The notes under the pieces are model-generated. The model had not been told where the DNA came from. It searched no databases and was given only the letters and a program-made list of their open reading frames with translations. A program made the translations under genes and the position numbers. Below are positions 55,611 to 64,000 of a stretch of 64,000 nucleotides of DNA, in pieces (the stretch's first letter is position 1; each line of letters starts with the position of its first letter). This stretch comes from Chryseobacterium cheonjiense (lineage in GTDB: Bacteria; Bacteroidota; Bacteroidia; Flavobacteriales; Weeksellaceae), in NCBI RefSeq assembly GCF_012927265.1, contig NZ_JABBGF010000001.1:1672502-1736501 (forward strand), given 5' to 3'.

Positions 55611-55634
55611 CTCAATATTAATTTGAATCAGTTA

Positions 55635-58562
55635 TTAGTTTTTGATGAATCTCTTGGAGGTTTCTCCGATCTGAATCATATAAGCTCCTTTGATAAGGCT
55701 GCTTACATTGACAGAACCTCTTTCGAGTTTTCCAGCGTTGATTAGTTTTCCACCCATATCGAAGATTTTGTAATCTTCTGCCGTCGTATTTGAGATATAT
55801 AAAATGTCTTTTACCGGGTTTGGATACAGTTTAATATCTGTCATAAGATCTTTAGTACCGACTTCACCTCTTCCTGATGAAAGAATATTTAAGGTATAAT
55901 CTTCCACCTGTCCGTAGGTATATGTTCCGCATGAAGATGAAGGAACCGAGCTGTACTGCATCATGACTCTCATTCTGGTATTTCCTAGAGTTGCTGTTGA
56001 CGGAATCGTGATAGAACCTGTTGCAGGACTCGTTGTAGAACCTGTTTTAGACCAGGCCAGTTCTCCGCTGTCTGTAAAGTCTCCGTCTCCGTTGTAATCA
56101 ATATACACCGCGTATGCCTCACTATACACTGTCGATGTCCATACCGGAGTTACCGAAATTGCATAAGCTGTTCCTCTGGTAACATTGGTAGAGACTGATG
56201 TAAAGTTTTCGTATCCTGCAGTTCCTGTAGAAGTATTATTAATCGTACCGAATTTTACATTTCCGATTCTTTCATCTGCGGTATTATTTGCAGATGCCGA
56301 ACAATAGGAAACCGTACTTCCGGACAAGGTGGTTACGCTTACCGAGTTGCTTGAAGATGAAACATTTCCAGCCGCATCTTTTGCTCTTACAGAGAAAATA
56401 TATGTTGTAGAAGGGCTAAGACTTGTTACAGTATACGATGTAGAGGCCGTAGAACCGATCAAAGAAGCTCCCTGGTAAACATCATAACCTGTTACCGCAA
56501 TATTATCCGTTGCTCCTGACCATGATAAATTGGTGCTTGTAGAAGTGGTTCCTGAGGCAGAAAGGGTAGGAGCTGTCGGAGCCGTAGTATCTGTTGTTCC
56601 TGATCCGGCATTTACTGTGATATTGGCATTGTTAACATCAAAGAAAATATGATTGGATCCTTTTACCATAATTCTTCCCGTGGTGGTAGATGAATTAGGA
56701 ATCGTTACTGCCTGAGAACCGTCATTTGGAGTTCCTGCCAACAGGGTAGTCCATGTATTCCCGCTGTCCGTAGACCAAAGAATATCCACATTCGCTGCAT
56801 TTACGCCATTTGCCGTTGTTCCCGCTACGTTCCAGGTCACCGTTTGGGAAGTTCCTCCCGTATATGTTGTTGTTGAATTCTGAGAGCTTACACTGAAAGG
56901 ACCTGCTGTTCCGTTTACCGTGATCACCGCATCGTCAGAATTGTTTCCGGATCCGCCCGCTCTGTTATCACGAACCGTAAATCTGAAATTATAGCTTCTT
57001 GCTACATTAGACAAAGCTTCCACCGTAATTTCAGAACCTGCTGTAGTTGTTGCTCCGGCTAATACAGAAGCCATTCTTGGGAAATATCTTACCGGCGAAG
57101 CGGTTGGAGTAAAGGATCTGAAAGTAGGTCCTGAAGCTTTGGTAGCACTTGCTGCCGAACTTGCACCAGTCTGGGAAGAAGAAGCATTATCCATCTGTTC
57201 CCATATATAGGTTAACGAATCTCCGTTGGCATCCGTTCCGGTTCCCGTTAACATAAACGGTGTGCCTTTAGGAATGGTATAATCTAACCCTGCATTAGCC
57301 GTCGGAATTGAATTTCCGGTATTGGTGCTTACAGGACATGTCTTTGCTTTAATATTATTGGTAATTTGCTGAATGCTGATCGCATGGAAGAAAGCATCGG
57401 AATGAGGCTGAATATCCTGGCTTGTAATTCCTGCATATCCCATAATTGTTGATCCTGATCCCGGTTCCATATTGGCGCCAGTGCCTTCATTGCTCATGGA
57501 GAAGGTATGGTTTCCACCGAACTGGTGACCCATTTCGTGGGCTACATAATCAATATCAAAATTATCTCCTGAAGGAATCCCGTCTGCCGGAGAAGTATAT
57601 CCGCTTCCTTTGGATCCGTTGGTACATACACAGCCGATACATCCTGCATTTCCGCCACCTCCGGACGCTCCGAACAAGTGACCGATGTCATAGTTAGCTT
57701 CGCCGATAACTGATGTTAACGTCGACTGTAGCTGAGAATTCCAGTTGTTCATCTGTGCGGCAGCAGAGTAGGGATCTGATGATGCACTGGTATAAATTAC
57801 TGCGTCATTGTTGGCAATTAATACCATTCTTGCCGAAAAATCTTTTTCGAAAACGCCGTTTACACGAGTCATTGTGTTATTCATTGCAGCTAAAGCATTG
57901 GCTTTGGTGCCTCCGAAATAAGCCGTATATTCTCCCGTACAAGACAATGCAAGCCTGAACGTTCTTAACTTGGCATCATCTGCATTAGGTCTTGCCATAA
58001 CATCGCTTGTAGAAGCACCTTTTTGGGCTACGTCCAATACGGTACACTCAAATGCGTTCAGATTATCTTTTTTGTCAGATTTTTTATAAACAATATAAGT
58101 GGAAAGGTCTTTGGTGTATGGTTCAATGAAAACTGCAGATTTGTCACCATAAATTTCCATGGATGAAAGCCCTAAAGGCGAAATACTAAAATAAACAGTT
58201 GAAGATGGATTTTCAAGGCCTTCGCCGACATAGGATTTTATATCCGGATATTTTGCAGCGAGTTGAGGATCAAAATTGGAATTTTCACGGACTTTGAAAT
58301 TTTCCATTTTTCCTTCCGCATTTGGAAAAGAGATAATGACTTCTGATTTTTCTCCTGCTGCAATTCTCTTAGGAGCTTTTGCGAGTGCATTTTTCAATCC
58401 GTTAATATCAAGACTGTAAATTTTAGGATTGTTGATACTGTTTTTGTTTTCGAAAATACCGGAAGTTACTTTTCCTGAACCTGGAGACCAGAGACGATCG
58501 GTCTGCGCGAAGGAAATGCCTGATAAAAAGAGCATTCCCAACAACGATAGTTGTTTTTTCAT
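55635..58562 (-). CDS. Secreted reprolysin-like metzincin protease with FN3, GEVED and type IX sorting domains
   Basis: The 975-residue product has a signal peptide (MKKQLSLLGMLFLSGISFAQ) and a propeptide-like stretch (20-190). The catalytic domain has HEMGHQFGGNH (His342, Glu343, His346, His352), the HExxHxxGxxH zinc motif of metzincins. Beta-sandwich parts follow, then an FN3 domain (DTTAPTAPTLSASGTTSTST region, about 660-745) and a GEVED domain (VYIDYNGDGDFTDSGELAWS, about 760-890). A C-terminal sorting domain has IKLYPNPVKDILYISN and ends GAYMIQIGETSKRFIKN. It should leave through the type IX system. Substrates are unknown. Confidence 0.9.
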   Translation of the reverse strand: MKKQLSLLGMLFLSGISFAQTDRLWSPGSGKVTSGIFENKNSINNPKIYSLDINGLKNALAKAPKRIAAGEKSEVIISFPNAEGKMENFKVRENSNFDPQLAAKYPDIKSYVGEGLENPSSTVYFSISPLGLSSMEIYGDKSAVFIEPYTKDLSTYIVYKKSDKKDNLNAFECTVLDVAQKGASTSDVMARPNADDAKLRTFRLALSCTGEYTAYFGGTKANALAAMNNTMTRVNGVFEKDFSARMVLIANNDAVIYTSASSDPYSAAAQMNNWNSQLQSTLTSVIGEANYDIGHLFGASGGGGNAGCIGCVCTNGSKGSGYTSPADGIPSGDNFDIDYVAHEMGHQFGGNHTFSMSNEGTGANMEPGSGSTIMGYAGITSQDIQPHSDAFFHAISIQQITNNIKAKTCPVSTNTGNSIPTANAGLDYTIPKGTPFMLTGTGTDANGDSLTYIWEQMDNASSSQTGASSAASATKASGPTFRSFTPTASPVRYFPRMASVLAGATTTAGSEITVEALSNVARSYNFRFTVRDNRAGGSGNNSDDAVITVNGTAGPFSVSSQNSTTTYTGGTSQTVTWNVAGTTANGVNAANVDILWSTDSGNTWTTLLAGTPNDGSQAVTIPNSSTTTGRIMVKGSNHIFFDVNNANITVNAGSGTTDTTAPTAPTLSASGTTSTSTNLSWSGATDNIAVTGYDVYQGASLIGSTASTSYTVTSLSPSTTYIFSVRAKDAAGNVSSSSNSVSVTTLSGSTVSYCSASANNTADERIGNVKFGTINNTSTGTAGYENFTSVSTNVTRGTAYAISVTPVWTSTVYSEAYAVYIDYNGDGDFTDSGELAWSKTGSTTSPATGSITIPSTATLGNTRMRVMMQYSSVPSSSCGTYTYGQVEDYTLNILSSGRGEVGTKDLMTDIKLYPNPVKDILYISNTTAEDYKIFDMGGKLINAGKLERGSVNVSSLIKGAYMIQIGETSKRFIKN

Positions 58563-58588
58563 ATAAATTCTATTTGATTGTGGAATAC

Positions 58589-58596
58589 CAAATCTA
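58589..58596 (-). promoter_or_regulatory. Bacteroidota -7 box of the metzincin gene
   Basis: On the minus strand the bases read TAGATTTG, matching TAnnTTTG, 26 bases before the ATG. Confidence 0.5.
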
Positions 58597-58709
58597 ATGA
58601 AAATATGATTACTAAAAACAAAATTTTTTAAGAAATTTTTAGATATTTAGTTTAAATAATTATGCAATACATTAAATATTTCAATTTTTACATTTTCTCA
58701 TAAAAAGAA

Positions 58710-58738
58710 AATAGTACACGCAAAATACGTGTACTATT
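58710..58738 (-). terminator. Terminator of the DinB gene
   Basis: AATAGTACACG and CGTGTACTATT form an 11-bp stem with a 7-base loop; on the minus strand TTTCTTTTTA follows. It ends the gene whose stop is at 58766. Confidence 0.8.
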
Positions 58739-58765
58739 CACTTTTTAATGATATAATTCTAATTT

Positions 58766-59266
58766 TTAAAATGCATTGTCGTCAGCAGTCGGACCATACA
58801 TTCCGGGAACCTTATTTCCGGTAGATCTTAAATAAACTACCAGCTCACCTCTGTGGTGGTATAAATGATTAAACAAAAACCCGCGGATCACCTGAATTTT
58901 CGGCATAGGAGGAAAGATTACATTTCCATTCATTTCCATTCTCCATTCATTCATTGCAGTGCTTTCGTCCCAATTGTTTAGTGCTTCATGAGCTCGGGTC
59001 ACATTTTCTTCAAACTTTTCTACAATATTCTGAGCTTTTGAAATATCTCCTTTATCATATTGATAAGTACCCATATCAAAGACATCCAGGTTAAAAGTTC
59101 CGTCATACCAGTTGTAGACTTCTGCGATGTGAGAAGCCAGCTGACCTGTTGTCCAGTTTTTCTCAGAAGGTTTCCATTCTAATGCGCTGTCCGGAATTGC
59201 ATTTAAAAGTTTTCTTGTGTTCTCTGCCTCATGCAGGAATTCACCTAAAAGTGCCTGTTTAATCAT
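58766..59266 (-). CDS. DinB-family protein (putative metal-dependent hydrolase or transferase)
   Basis: The 166-residue four-helix-bundle protein shows ENTRKLLNAIPDSALEWKPSEKNWTTGQLASHIAEV, with the first His ligand in ASHIAE, and FLFNHLYHHRGELVVYLRSTGNKVPGMYGPTAD, with HLYHHRGEL holding two more. This His triad is the DinB/YfiT metal site. The family includes thiol-dependent transferases and proteins of unknown chemistry. It lies 23 bases after the acyl-CoA dehydrogenase gene, so it may be co-transcribed. Confidence 0.84.
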   Translation of the reverse strand: MIKQALLGEFLHEAENTRKLLNAIPDSALEWKPSEKNWTTGQLASHIAEVYNWYDGTFNLDVFDMGTYQYDKGDISKAQNIVEKFEENVTRAHEALNNWDESTAMNEWRMEMNGNVIFPPMPKIQVIRGFLFNHLYHHRGELVVYLRSTGNKVPGMYGPTADDNAF

Positions 59267-59289
59267 TTGTATTTATTTTAAAAATGTTT

Positions 59290-60429
59290 TTATTTTGTAA
59301 TATCTCTTCCGATTACCAGTCTCTGGATTTCAGATGTCCCTTCACCAATAGTGCAAAGTTTTGAATCTCTGTAGAATTTTTCAGCAGGGAAGTCTTTGGT
59401 ATAACCATATCCTCCGAAAATCTGAACTGCATTGTTAGCAATTCTTACACATGCTTCGGAAGCATATAATTTTGCCATTGCACCTTCTTTGGTCATTTTC
59501 TGTTTAGCGTTTTTTAGAGTAGCTGCTCTTTGGATCAGCAATTCTGCCGCATCAATTTCCGTAGCCATATCTGCTAACATAAAGTTGATTGCCTGGAATT
59601 CCGAAATCGATTTCCCGAACTGATGTCTTTCTTTAGCATATTTCAAAGCCGCTTTGTAAGCTCCTCTCGCTGTTCCTAAACTTAAAGCCGCAATAGAAAT
59701 TCGTCCTCCGTCAAGGATTTTCATGGCCTGTTTGAAACCTTCTCCCACTTCACCCAGTCGGTGAGAATCCGGTACACGAACGTTATCGAAGATAAGTTCT
59801 GCTGTTTCGGAAGCTCTCATTCCCAGTTTATTTTCTTTTTTCCCGGAACTGAAACCCGGCATTCCTTTTTCAAGTACGAAGGCAGTGGAATTATTTTTAG
59901 CTCCTTTTTCTCCTGTTCTGGTCATCACTACAGCGATATCACCGGAAATCGCATGGGTAATGAAGTTTTTAGCACCGCTGATAATCCATTCATCACCATC
60001 TTTTACGGCAGTGGTAGACATTCCTCCTGAATCGGAACCTGTATTGTGCTCAGTAAGCCCCCATGCGCCGATCACTTTTCCTGATGCCAACTGCGGAAGC
60101 CATTTATTTCTCTGTTCTTCATTCCCGAATTCATAAATATGATTCGTACAAAGTGAATTGTGTGCAGCTACGGAGAGACCGATAGAAGGATCAACCTGAG
60201 AGATCTCATCCAGAATGGTAACATATTCGTGATAACCAAGACCGGAACCTCCATATTGTTCAGGAATAACAATTCCCATAAACCCCATTTCTCCTAACTC
60301 ATGGAACAAATCTTTTGGGAACGTCTGACTTTCATCCCACTCCATAATATTAGGTCTAATATTCTTTTCAGCAAACTCTTTTGCTGTTTCCGCTATCATT
60401 TTAATGTTGTCAATAGTCTCTGTATTCAT
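59290..60429 (-). CDS. Acyl-CoA dehydrogenase
   Basis: The 379-residue FAD enzyme makes the first oxidation in fatty-acid or branched-chain acyl-CoA breakdown. Signatures are GAWGLTEHNTGSDSGGMSTTA (FAD loop), GEGFKQAMKILDGGRISIAALSLG, and IQIFGGYGYTKDFPAEKFYRDSKLCTIGEGTSEIQRLVIGR in two parts, the last with the catalytic Glu at its end (GEGTSE). The length is typical of short-chain enzymes. The exact acyl chain is not predictable from sequence. A TAnnTTTG box precedes it. Confidence 0.94.
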   Translation of the reverse strand: MNTETIDNIKMIAETAKEFAEKNIRPNIMEWDESQTFPKDLFHELGEMGFMGIVIPEQYGGSGLGYHEYVTILDEISQVDPSIGLSVAAHNSLCTNHIYEFGNEEQRNKWLPQLASGKVIGAWGLTEHNTGSDSGGMSTTAVKDGDEWIISGAKNFITHAISGDIAVVMTRTGEKGAKNNSTAFVLEKGMPGFSSGKKENKLGMRASETAELIFDNVRVPDSHRLGEVGEGFKQAMKILDGGRISIAALSLGTARGAYKAALKYAKERHQFGKSISEFQAINFMLADMATEIDAAELLIQRAATLKNAKQKMTKEGAMAKLYASEACVRIANNAVQIFGGYGYTKDFPAEKFYRDSKLCTIGEGTSEIQRLVIGRDITK

Positions 60430-60449
60430 ATAGATAAATAGTTAATTCC

Positions 60450-60457
60450 CAAAGATA
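60450..60457 (-). promoter_or_regulatory. Bacteroidota -7 box of the acyl-CoA dehydrogenase gene
   Basis: On the minus strand the bases read TATCTTTG, matching TAnnTTTG, 20 bases before the ATG. Confidence 0.5.
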
Positions 60458-60621
60458 ATTAAATTGACGGAACGCCCAAAAAAATTATTCCGGGCATTAC
60501 ATTTTCAATGCAAATTTTTAATTTTCAGGTTTTTATATTTTAAAGGTTAGTGATATTTTAATAAAATTTTCCGAACTTTAAGGAGATTAATTTACTATTT
60601 TAGCCACCCAATTTTTACGGC

Positions 60622-62484
60622 ATGAAAAAATTTCTACATCTTATTATTCTGATAACATCTTATTCTGCAGCTCAGGCACCGGCAGGATATTATGACGGAA
60701 CTTCGGGGCTATCAGGATACGCTTTAAAATCTAAGCTTCATGATATTATCTCCGAAAAGAACATCAACTGGCATTATGGAGATCTTACCAATTATTACAA
60801 CCAAACGGATCTGGACCGATACTACGACCATAATGCTTCGAATACCACTATATTAATGGATATTTATTCCGAAATTCCTTCAGGTCCGGATGCTTACGAA
60901 TATACTACAGCAAACATTATTGGAAGCGCCAGTGCAGAAGGACAGGGCTGGAACAGGGAACACATGATGCCACAGAGTACATTTTACAGCAATTACCCGA
61001 TGTATTCTGATTTATTTTATGTAGTTCCTACAGATGCCAGAATCAACCAGCTAAGAAGTAATTATCCGTACGGAATTGCAGGTTCCACCATTTATTACAC
61101 ATTTACCAATTCATCTAAAATCGGGAAAAGCGCCATTCCAGGTATAGCATATACTGGCCGTGTCTATGAACCGATTGATGAGTTTAAAGGAGATGTGGCA
61201 AGAAGCCTTCTTTATTTCGCGGTACGATACGAGGGAAAATTAGGAACTTTTAATTTTAATAATAATGCCAACCCGGCTTCTGATACCAACCCGCTGGATG
61301 GCACCGAAGAAAGGGCTTTTGATCCGGCTTATATAACAATGCTCCTGCAGTGGCATCAGCAGGACCCTGTTTCTCAACGGGAAATTGACAGAAATAATGC
61401 GGTATATGCTATACAAAAGAACAGAAATCCGTTTATTGACAATCCTTCCTGGGTTAATGCCATCTGGAATCAGAATCCGGACGCAATAGCACCGCAAAGT
61501 CCCACGAATGTAACCGTTACACAAAACAGCGCTTATTTTTCTACCTTAAGCTGGACGCCAAGTACAAGTACCGATATCATTGGCTATAAAATTTATCAGG
61601 ATGGAAATCTGGTGGGGACGACGAAAGGCTCAACATACACCGCAGATCATTTAACACCTTCTACGACTTATATATTTACCGTAAAAGCTTATGACAATGG
61701 ATATTTGCTTTCTCCCGACAGCAACACGGTTTCTACCACAACGCTGGCATCAGATATTTATGCGAAAGATCTTTTTGTTTCGAAGTACCTTGAAGGAAGC
61801 TCAAACAACAAAGGTCTTGAAATCACCAACAGAACTGGTCATGCCGTAAATCTGAGCGATTACAGGCTATCGATTCAGTTTCCGAGCGGATCCAATTATT
61901 ATTTTCCAGACCCTTATGAACTGGAAGGAATTGTACAAAACAATGAAACTTTTGTGGTATTAAATCCCGATGCTAACTTTCCATGTTATACGATCAATCA
62001 GGCAAAATTTGTAACTGCAGCTCCCCAAATGACGTTTTCCGGAAGCCAGTATCTCGAGCTGAGGTATAAGTCTACAACGGTTGACGCAATGGGTGTTTCT
62101 TCTACCAATAATTCCTCAGTGTTAGGAAATGTTTCTTTATACCGAAAAGCGGGTATTAACCAACCGAATACGGTATTCAACAATAATGAATGGGATTCTT
62201 ATGCTTCTAACTATTGTCAGAATCTGGGAGTACTTTCCGTATCAGAATCGATTTCATCGGAGAACAAATTCAAGATCTATCCGAATCCGATACATGATGA
62301 AATTTTTGTTGAAGGAAAAACAGATCGGGTTAAGTTAATACAAATCCTTGATTTTTCCGGAAAACTGCTGTATTCAGAAAAATTACCATTTAAAAATAAA
62401 AATGCTATTCGGGTGCATCATCTTCCTCCAGGGTCTTATCTTCTGAAGATTGATAATGCGGTTTATCCGTTTATTAAAAAATAA
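60622..62484 (+). CDS. Secreted endonuclease I-type nuclease with FN3, lamin-tail and type IX sorting domains
   Basis: The 620-residue protein has a signal peptide (MKKFLHLIILITSYSAAQA) and an endonuclease I (EndA) domain (residues 25-285). WNREHMMPQSTFYSNYPMYSDLFYVVPTDARINQLRSNYPYG, in two parts, holds the beta-beta-alpha-metal His and Asn residues. An FN3 domain follows (about 290-372), then a lamin-tail-like domain (YLEGSSNNKGLEITNRTGHAVNLSDYRLSIQF in two parts, about 380-505). It ends in a sorting domain (FKIYPNPIHDEIFVEG, GSYLLKIDNAVYPFIKK). It likely digests extracellular DNA at the cell surface. Confidence 0.9.
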   Translation: MKKFLHLIILITSYSAAQAPAGYYDGTSGLSGYALKSKLHDIISEKNINWHYGDLTNYYNQTDLDRYYDHNASNTTILMDIYSEIPSGPDAYEYTTANIIGSASAEGQGWNREHMMPQSTFYSNYPMYSDLFYVVPTDARINQLRSNYPYGIAGSTIYYTFTNSSKIGKSAIPGIAYTGRVYEPIDEFKGDVARSLLYFAVRYEGKLGTFNFNNNANPASDTNPLDGTEERAFDPAYITMLLQWHQQDPVSQREIDRNNAVYAIQKNRNPFIDNPSWVNAIWNQNPDAIAPQSPTNVTVTQNSAYFSTLSWTPSTSTDIIGYKIYQDGNLVGTTKGSTYTADHLTPSTTYIFTVKAYDNGYLLSPDSNTVSTTTLASDIYAKDLFVSKYLEGSSNNKGLEITNRTGHAVNLSDYRLSIQFPSGSNYYFPDPYELEGIVQNNETFVVLNPDANFPCYTINQAKFVTAAPQMTFSGSQYLELRYKSTTVDAMGVSSTNNSSVLGNVSLYRKAGINQPNTVFNNNEWDSYASNYCQNLGVLSVSESISSENKFKIYPNPIHDEIFVEGKTDRVKLIQILDFSGKLLYSEKLPFKNKNAIRVHHLPPGSYLLKIDNAVYPFIKK

Positions 62485-62507
62485 TTTTCAGGATATTAAT
62501 GAAAGCA

Positions 62508-62548
62508 GTTTCGGGGCTTCAAACAAAGTTTGAAGCCCCGAAACTTTA
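62508..62548 (+). terminator. Terminator of the secreted nuclease gene
   Basis: A 17-bp perfect stem (62508-62524 and 62528-62544, core CGGGGCTTC) with a 3-base loop is followed by TTTA. It separates the nuclease from the secretion genes that follow. Confidence 0.85.
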
Positions 62549-62733
62549 CATATGGATCTTAAGTATATCCAGCAACATAATTAAAATCGCCCGAACAAGG
62601 TGTTATTTTTATCTTTACACATTAAAATATTCATTAATTTTAGAATATTACAATATTATATTTCGTGAAAAATCATTAATTTGGTATTCTCTTCTGGCAA
62701 ATGACAATTATGATGTAATATAGAAGCAGAATT

Positions 62734-63174
62734 ATGGACACACCAAATTACAGAATGCCTTTCGTACCGTCTACCTTAATGACGGAGGGAGGAAGTATCG
62801 ATACATGCGATATGGGAGAAAGCATTGCCCATAACATTATGCTGCTGATCACCACCAAGAAAGGCGAAAACAGATATGATGAAAATTATGGAAATGATGT
62901 CTGGAATCTTGAATTTGACAATGGCGTTACCAGCGCTGTCTGGGAAAACGTTTTCATCAAAAGTCTCAAAAGACAGATACAGGAATACGAACCCCGGATT
63001 GTCAATCCGCAGATCGATGCACACATTCAGATTGTGGAGCATACTTATGACACAAAAGAACACACCGAGATCAAAAAGAAAGTAAAAATTGCCATCAATG
63101 CTAAAATGGAGGCTACCGGAGAACGCTTCAGCTTTTCTACGGAATTGTTTCTGAGCCCCATGTCAATTGATTAA
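62734..63174 (+). CDS. tssE: GPW/gp25 baseplate protein (TssE) of a T6SSiii-type system
   Basis: The 146-residue protein has IAHNIMLLITTKKGENRYDENYGNDVWNLEFD, the gp25-like core (I-x-x-L-L-T-T-x-G-E...G-N-x-x-x-x). An Arg/Lys helix (VFIKSLKRQIQEYEPRI) follows. Gp25-like proteins are wedge parts of contractile tail baseplates; here the next gene encodes TssF, so a type VI system of the Bacteroidota subtype fits best. Extracellular contraction systems also have gp25 homologues and cannot be excluded from this single gene. It stands 25 bases before tssF. Confidence 0.82.
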   Translation: MDTPNYRMPFVPSTLMTEGGSIDTCDMGESIAHNIMLLITTKKGENRYDENYGNDVWNLEFDNGVTSAVWENVFIKSLKRQIQEYEPRIVNPQIDAHIQIVEHTYDTKEHTEIKKKVKIAINAKMEATGERFSFSTELFLSPMSID

Positions 63175-63198
63175 TTTCCTACACCGTAATCACAACCT

Positions 63199-64000
63199 AT
63201 GAATTTAGATCAAAATATATATTCCAAAGAATCGGTAAAAGCACGGATGCTTCAGAATGCAACCAAAGTTTGGGGACTGAAGAGTCCGCAATCGCTGGAT
63301 CCGTTTGTAAAATTATTAATTGATGCTTTCAGCACGGAAGTTTTTAAAGCCAATAATGAAATACAGACGGTAAATGCCCGGATTCTGGAGAAGCTTGCAA
63401 AACTTTTAACACCATCTATCTATACACATCCCGTTCCGGCGCATGCCATTGCTTTTACACAGCCGTATGAATCATCTGAAATCCTGTTGGAACATACCGA
63501 GTTTTTCTTCAGAAAACATATGACTTCCACCATAAAATCGGAATCCGATAAACAGATCAACATTCCTTTTACTCCGGTGGGAAATGTGAGGATCAACAAA
63601 GTACAGACAGCTGTAATGTTTGTGGGCAATACCTGCTACAGCATTGATGAAAGGCTAAACAAAATCCCGATTGCAAGATTTCAGGGCAGGCCTGAAGATT
63701 ACAGAAAAGTAACGATCGGCATTGACGTCAGCAATTATTCCCAGGAAACTTTCCCAAAACAGGTAAGTATTTACTGTTCCAATCCGGCTTTTGAACATCT
63801 GGATTTTACCTACAAACTACTGCCTTATATTACAGTAACGAGTAATGGAAATCCGCTTTTTATTAAGGAAGGATTAACCTATTATAAAAATACCCAGGCA
63901 GACGGGTACGAACAGATCTTCCACGAGCAGTCGATCCGCAATAAAATTATTGAAGATGTAAAAAGCATTTATCACCATAAATTTATTGAGGTGAGCGGTA
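63199..64000 (+). CDS. tssF: TssF-like baseplate protein, cut by window edge
   Basis: The visible 267 codons have no stop. It starts MNLDQNIYSKESVKARMLQN, with WGLKSPQSLDPFVKLLIDAFSTEVFKANNEIQTVNARILEKLAKLLTPSIY in three parts, a helical opening like TssF of the Bacteroidota T6SS. HPVPAHAIAFTQPYESSEILLEHTEFFF is the next block. TssF proteins are usually about 600 residues, so more than half lies outside the window. Together with the gp25 gene it marks the left end of a secretion locus continuing to the right. The subtype is from remembered similarity. Confidence 0.78.
   Translation, partial: MNLDQNIYSKESVKARMLQNATKVWGLKSPQSLDPFVKLLIDAFSTEVFKANNEIQTVNARILEKLAKLLTPSIYTHPVPAHAIAFTQPYESSEILLEHTEFFFRKHMTSTIKSESDKQINIPFTPVGNVRINKVQTAVMFVGNTCYSIDERLNKIPIARFQGRPEDYRKVTIGIDVSNYSQETFPKQVSIYCSNPAFEHLDFTYKLLPYITVTSNGNPLFIKEGLTYYKNTQADGYEQIFHEQSIRNKIIEDVKSIYHHKFIEVSG

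Noticed and set aside
62499..62723. 74-codon frame after the nuclease gene
   Set aside because: It begins inside the terminator hairpin, is rich in Ile, Tyr and Leu as chance frames in AT-rich DNA are, and has no family resemblance.
1..64000. CRISPR arrays, transposase genes, prophage genes
   Set aside because: No regular short repeats with spacers, and no transposase, integrase or phage structural frame were seen; the gp25 and TssF genes fit a secretion system better than a prophage.

Overview
The window reads as chromosomal DNA of a Chryseobacterium-like member of the Flavobacteriia (Bacteroidota). The evidence is low G+C, start sites without Shine-Dalgarno sequences, repeated TAnnTTTG promoter -7 boxes, a type IX secretion component (PorQ) with three proteins carrying C-terminal sorting domains, a ftsK-lolA-lptF block, a one-piece ResB/CcsA protein and the first genes of a Bacteroidota-type (T6SSiii) secretion locus. 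The genus is inferred from gene content and remembered protein similarity; no search was run. No phage, insertion sequence with transposase, CRISPR array or plasmid gene was seen.

Left part (1-9.1 kb): cmk (cut by the window edge) and porQ on the minus strand; pyrH and frr on the plus strand; then a lipoprotein, an LptF/G permease, a LolA-like carrier and ftsK on the minus strand. Then (9.5-31.5 kb, mostly plus strand) come ccsBA, an SPFH protein with a small ribbon-helix-helix protein, the two-enzyme lysine to 2-aminoadipate route, small conserved genes, a MarR/GbsR-regulated RND tripartite efflux operon, a tRNA-Ala(GGC), two lipoproteins, dapD and a four-gene glycan cluster.

Middle (31.5-53 kb): a complete histidine operon hisGDCBHAF(IE), headed by a leader-peptide attenuator (16 codons, five of them His, then a terminator and a complementary antiterminator arm). 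A T9SS-sorted M28 peptidase follows. The thrS-infC and rpmI-rplT genes are on the minus strand but split by a 589-residue GT-C-type membrane protein. infC seems to begin at a non-canonical AUA codon. After a DUF4932-like metalloprotease and a helical-repeat protein comes leuACDB, whose LeuA lacks the leucine-sensing domain and whose leuC-leuD gap carries two structured repeats.

Right part (53-64 kb): a minus-strand operon (MazG-like, thioredoxin-like, DUF4230-like, small acidic protein), a 198-bp foldback repeat, a metzincin protease with GEVED and sorting domains, DinB, an acyl-CoA dehydrogenase, a secreted EndA-type nuclease, and then gp25/TssE and the start of TssF, which runs off the window.

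The least ordinary items are the his attenuator, the infC AUA start, the interruption of the infC-rpmI-rplT cluster, the palindromic operator inside the efflux promoter, and the families of noncoding foldback elements.
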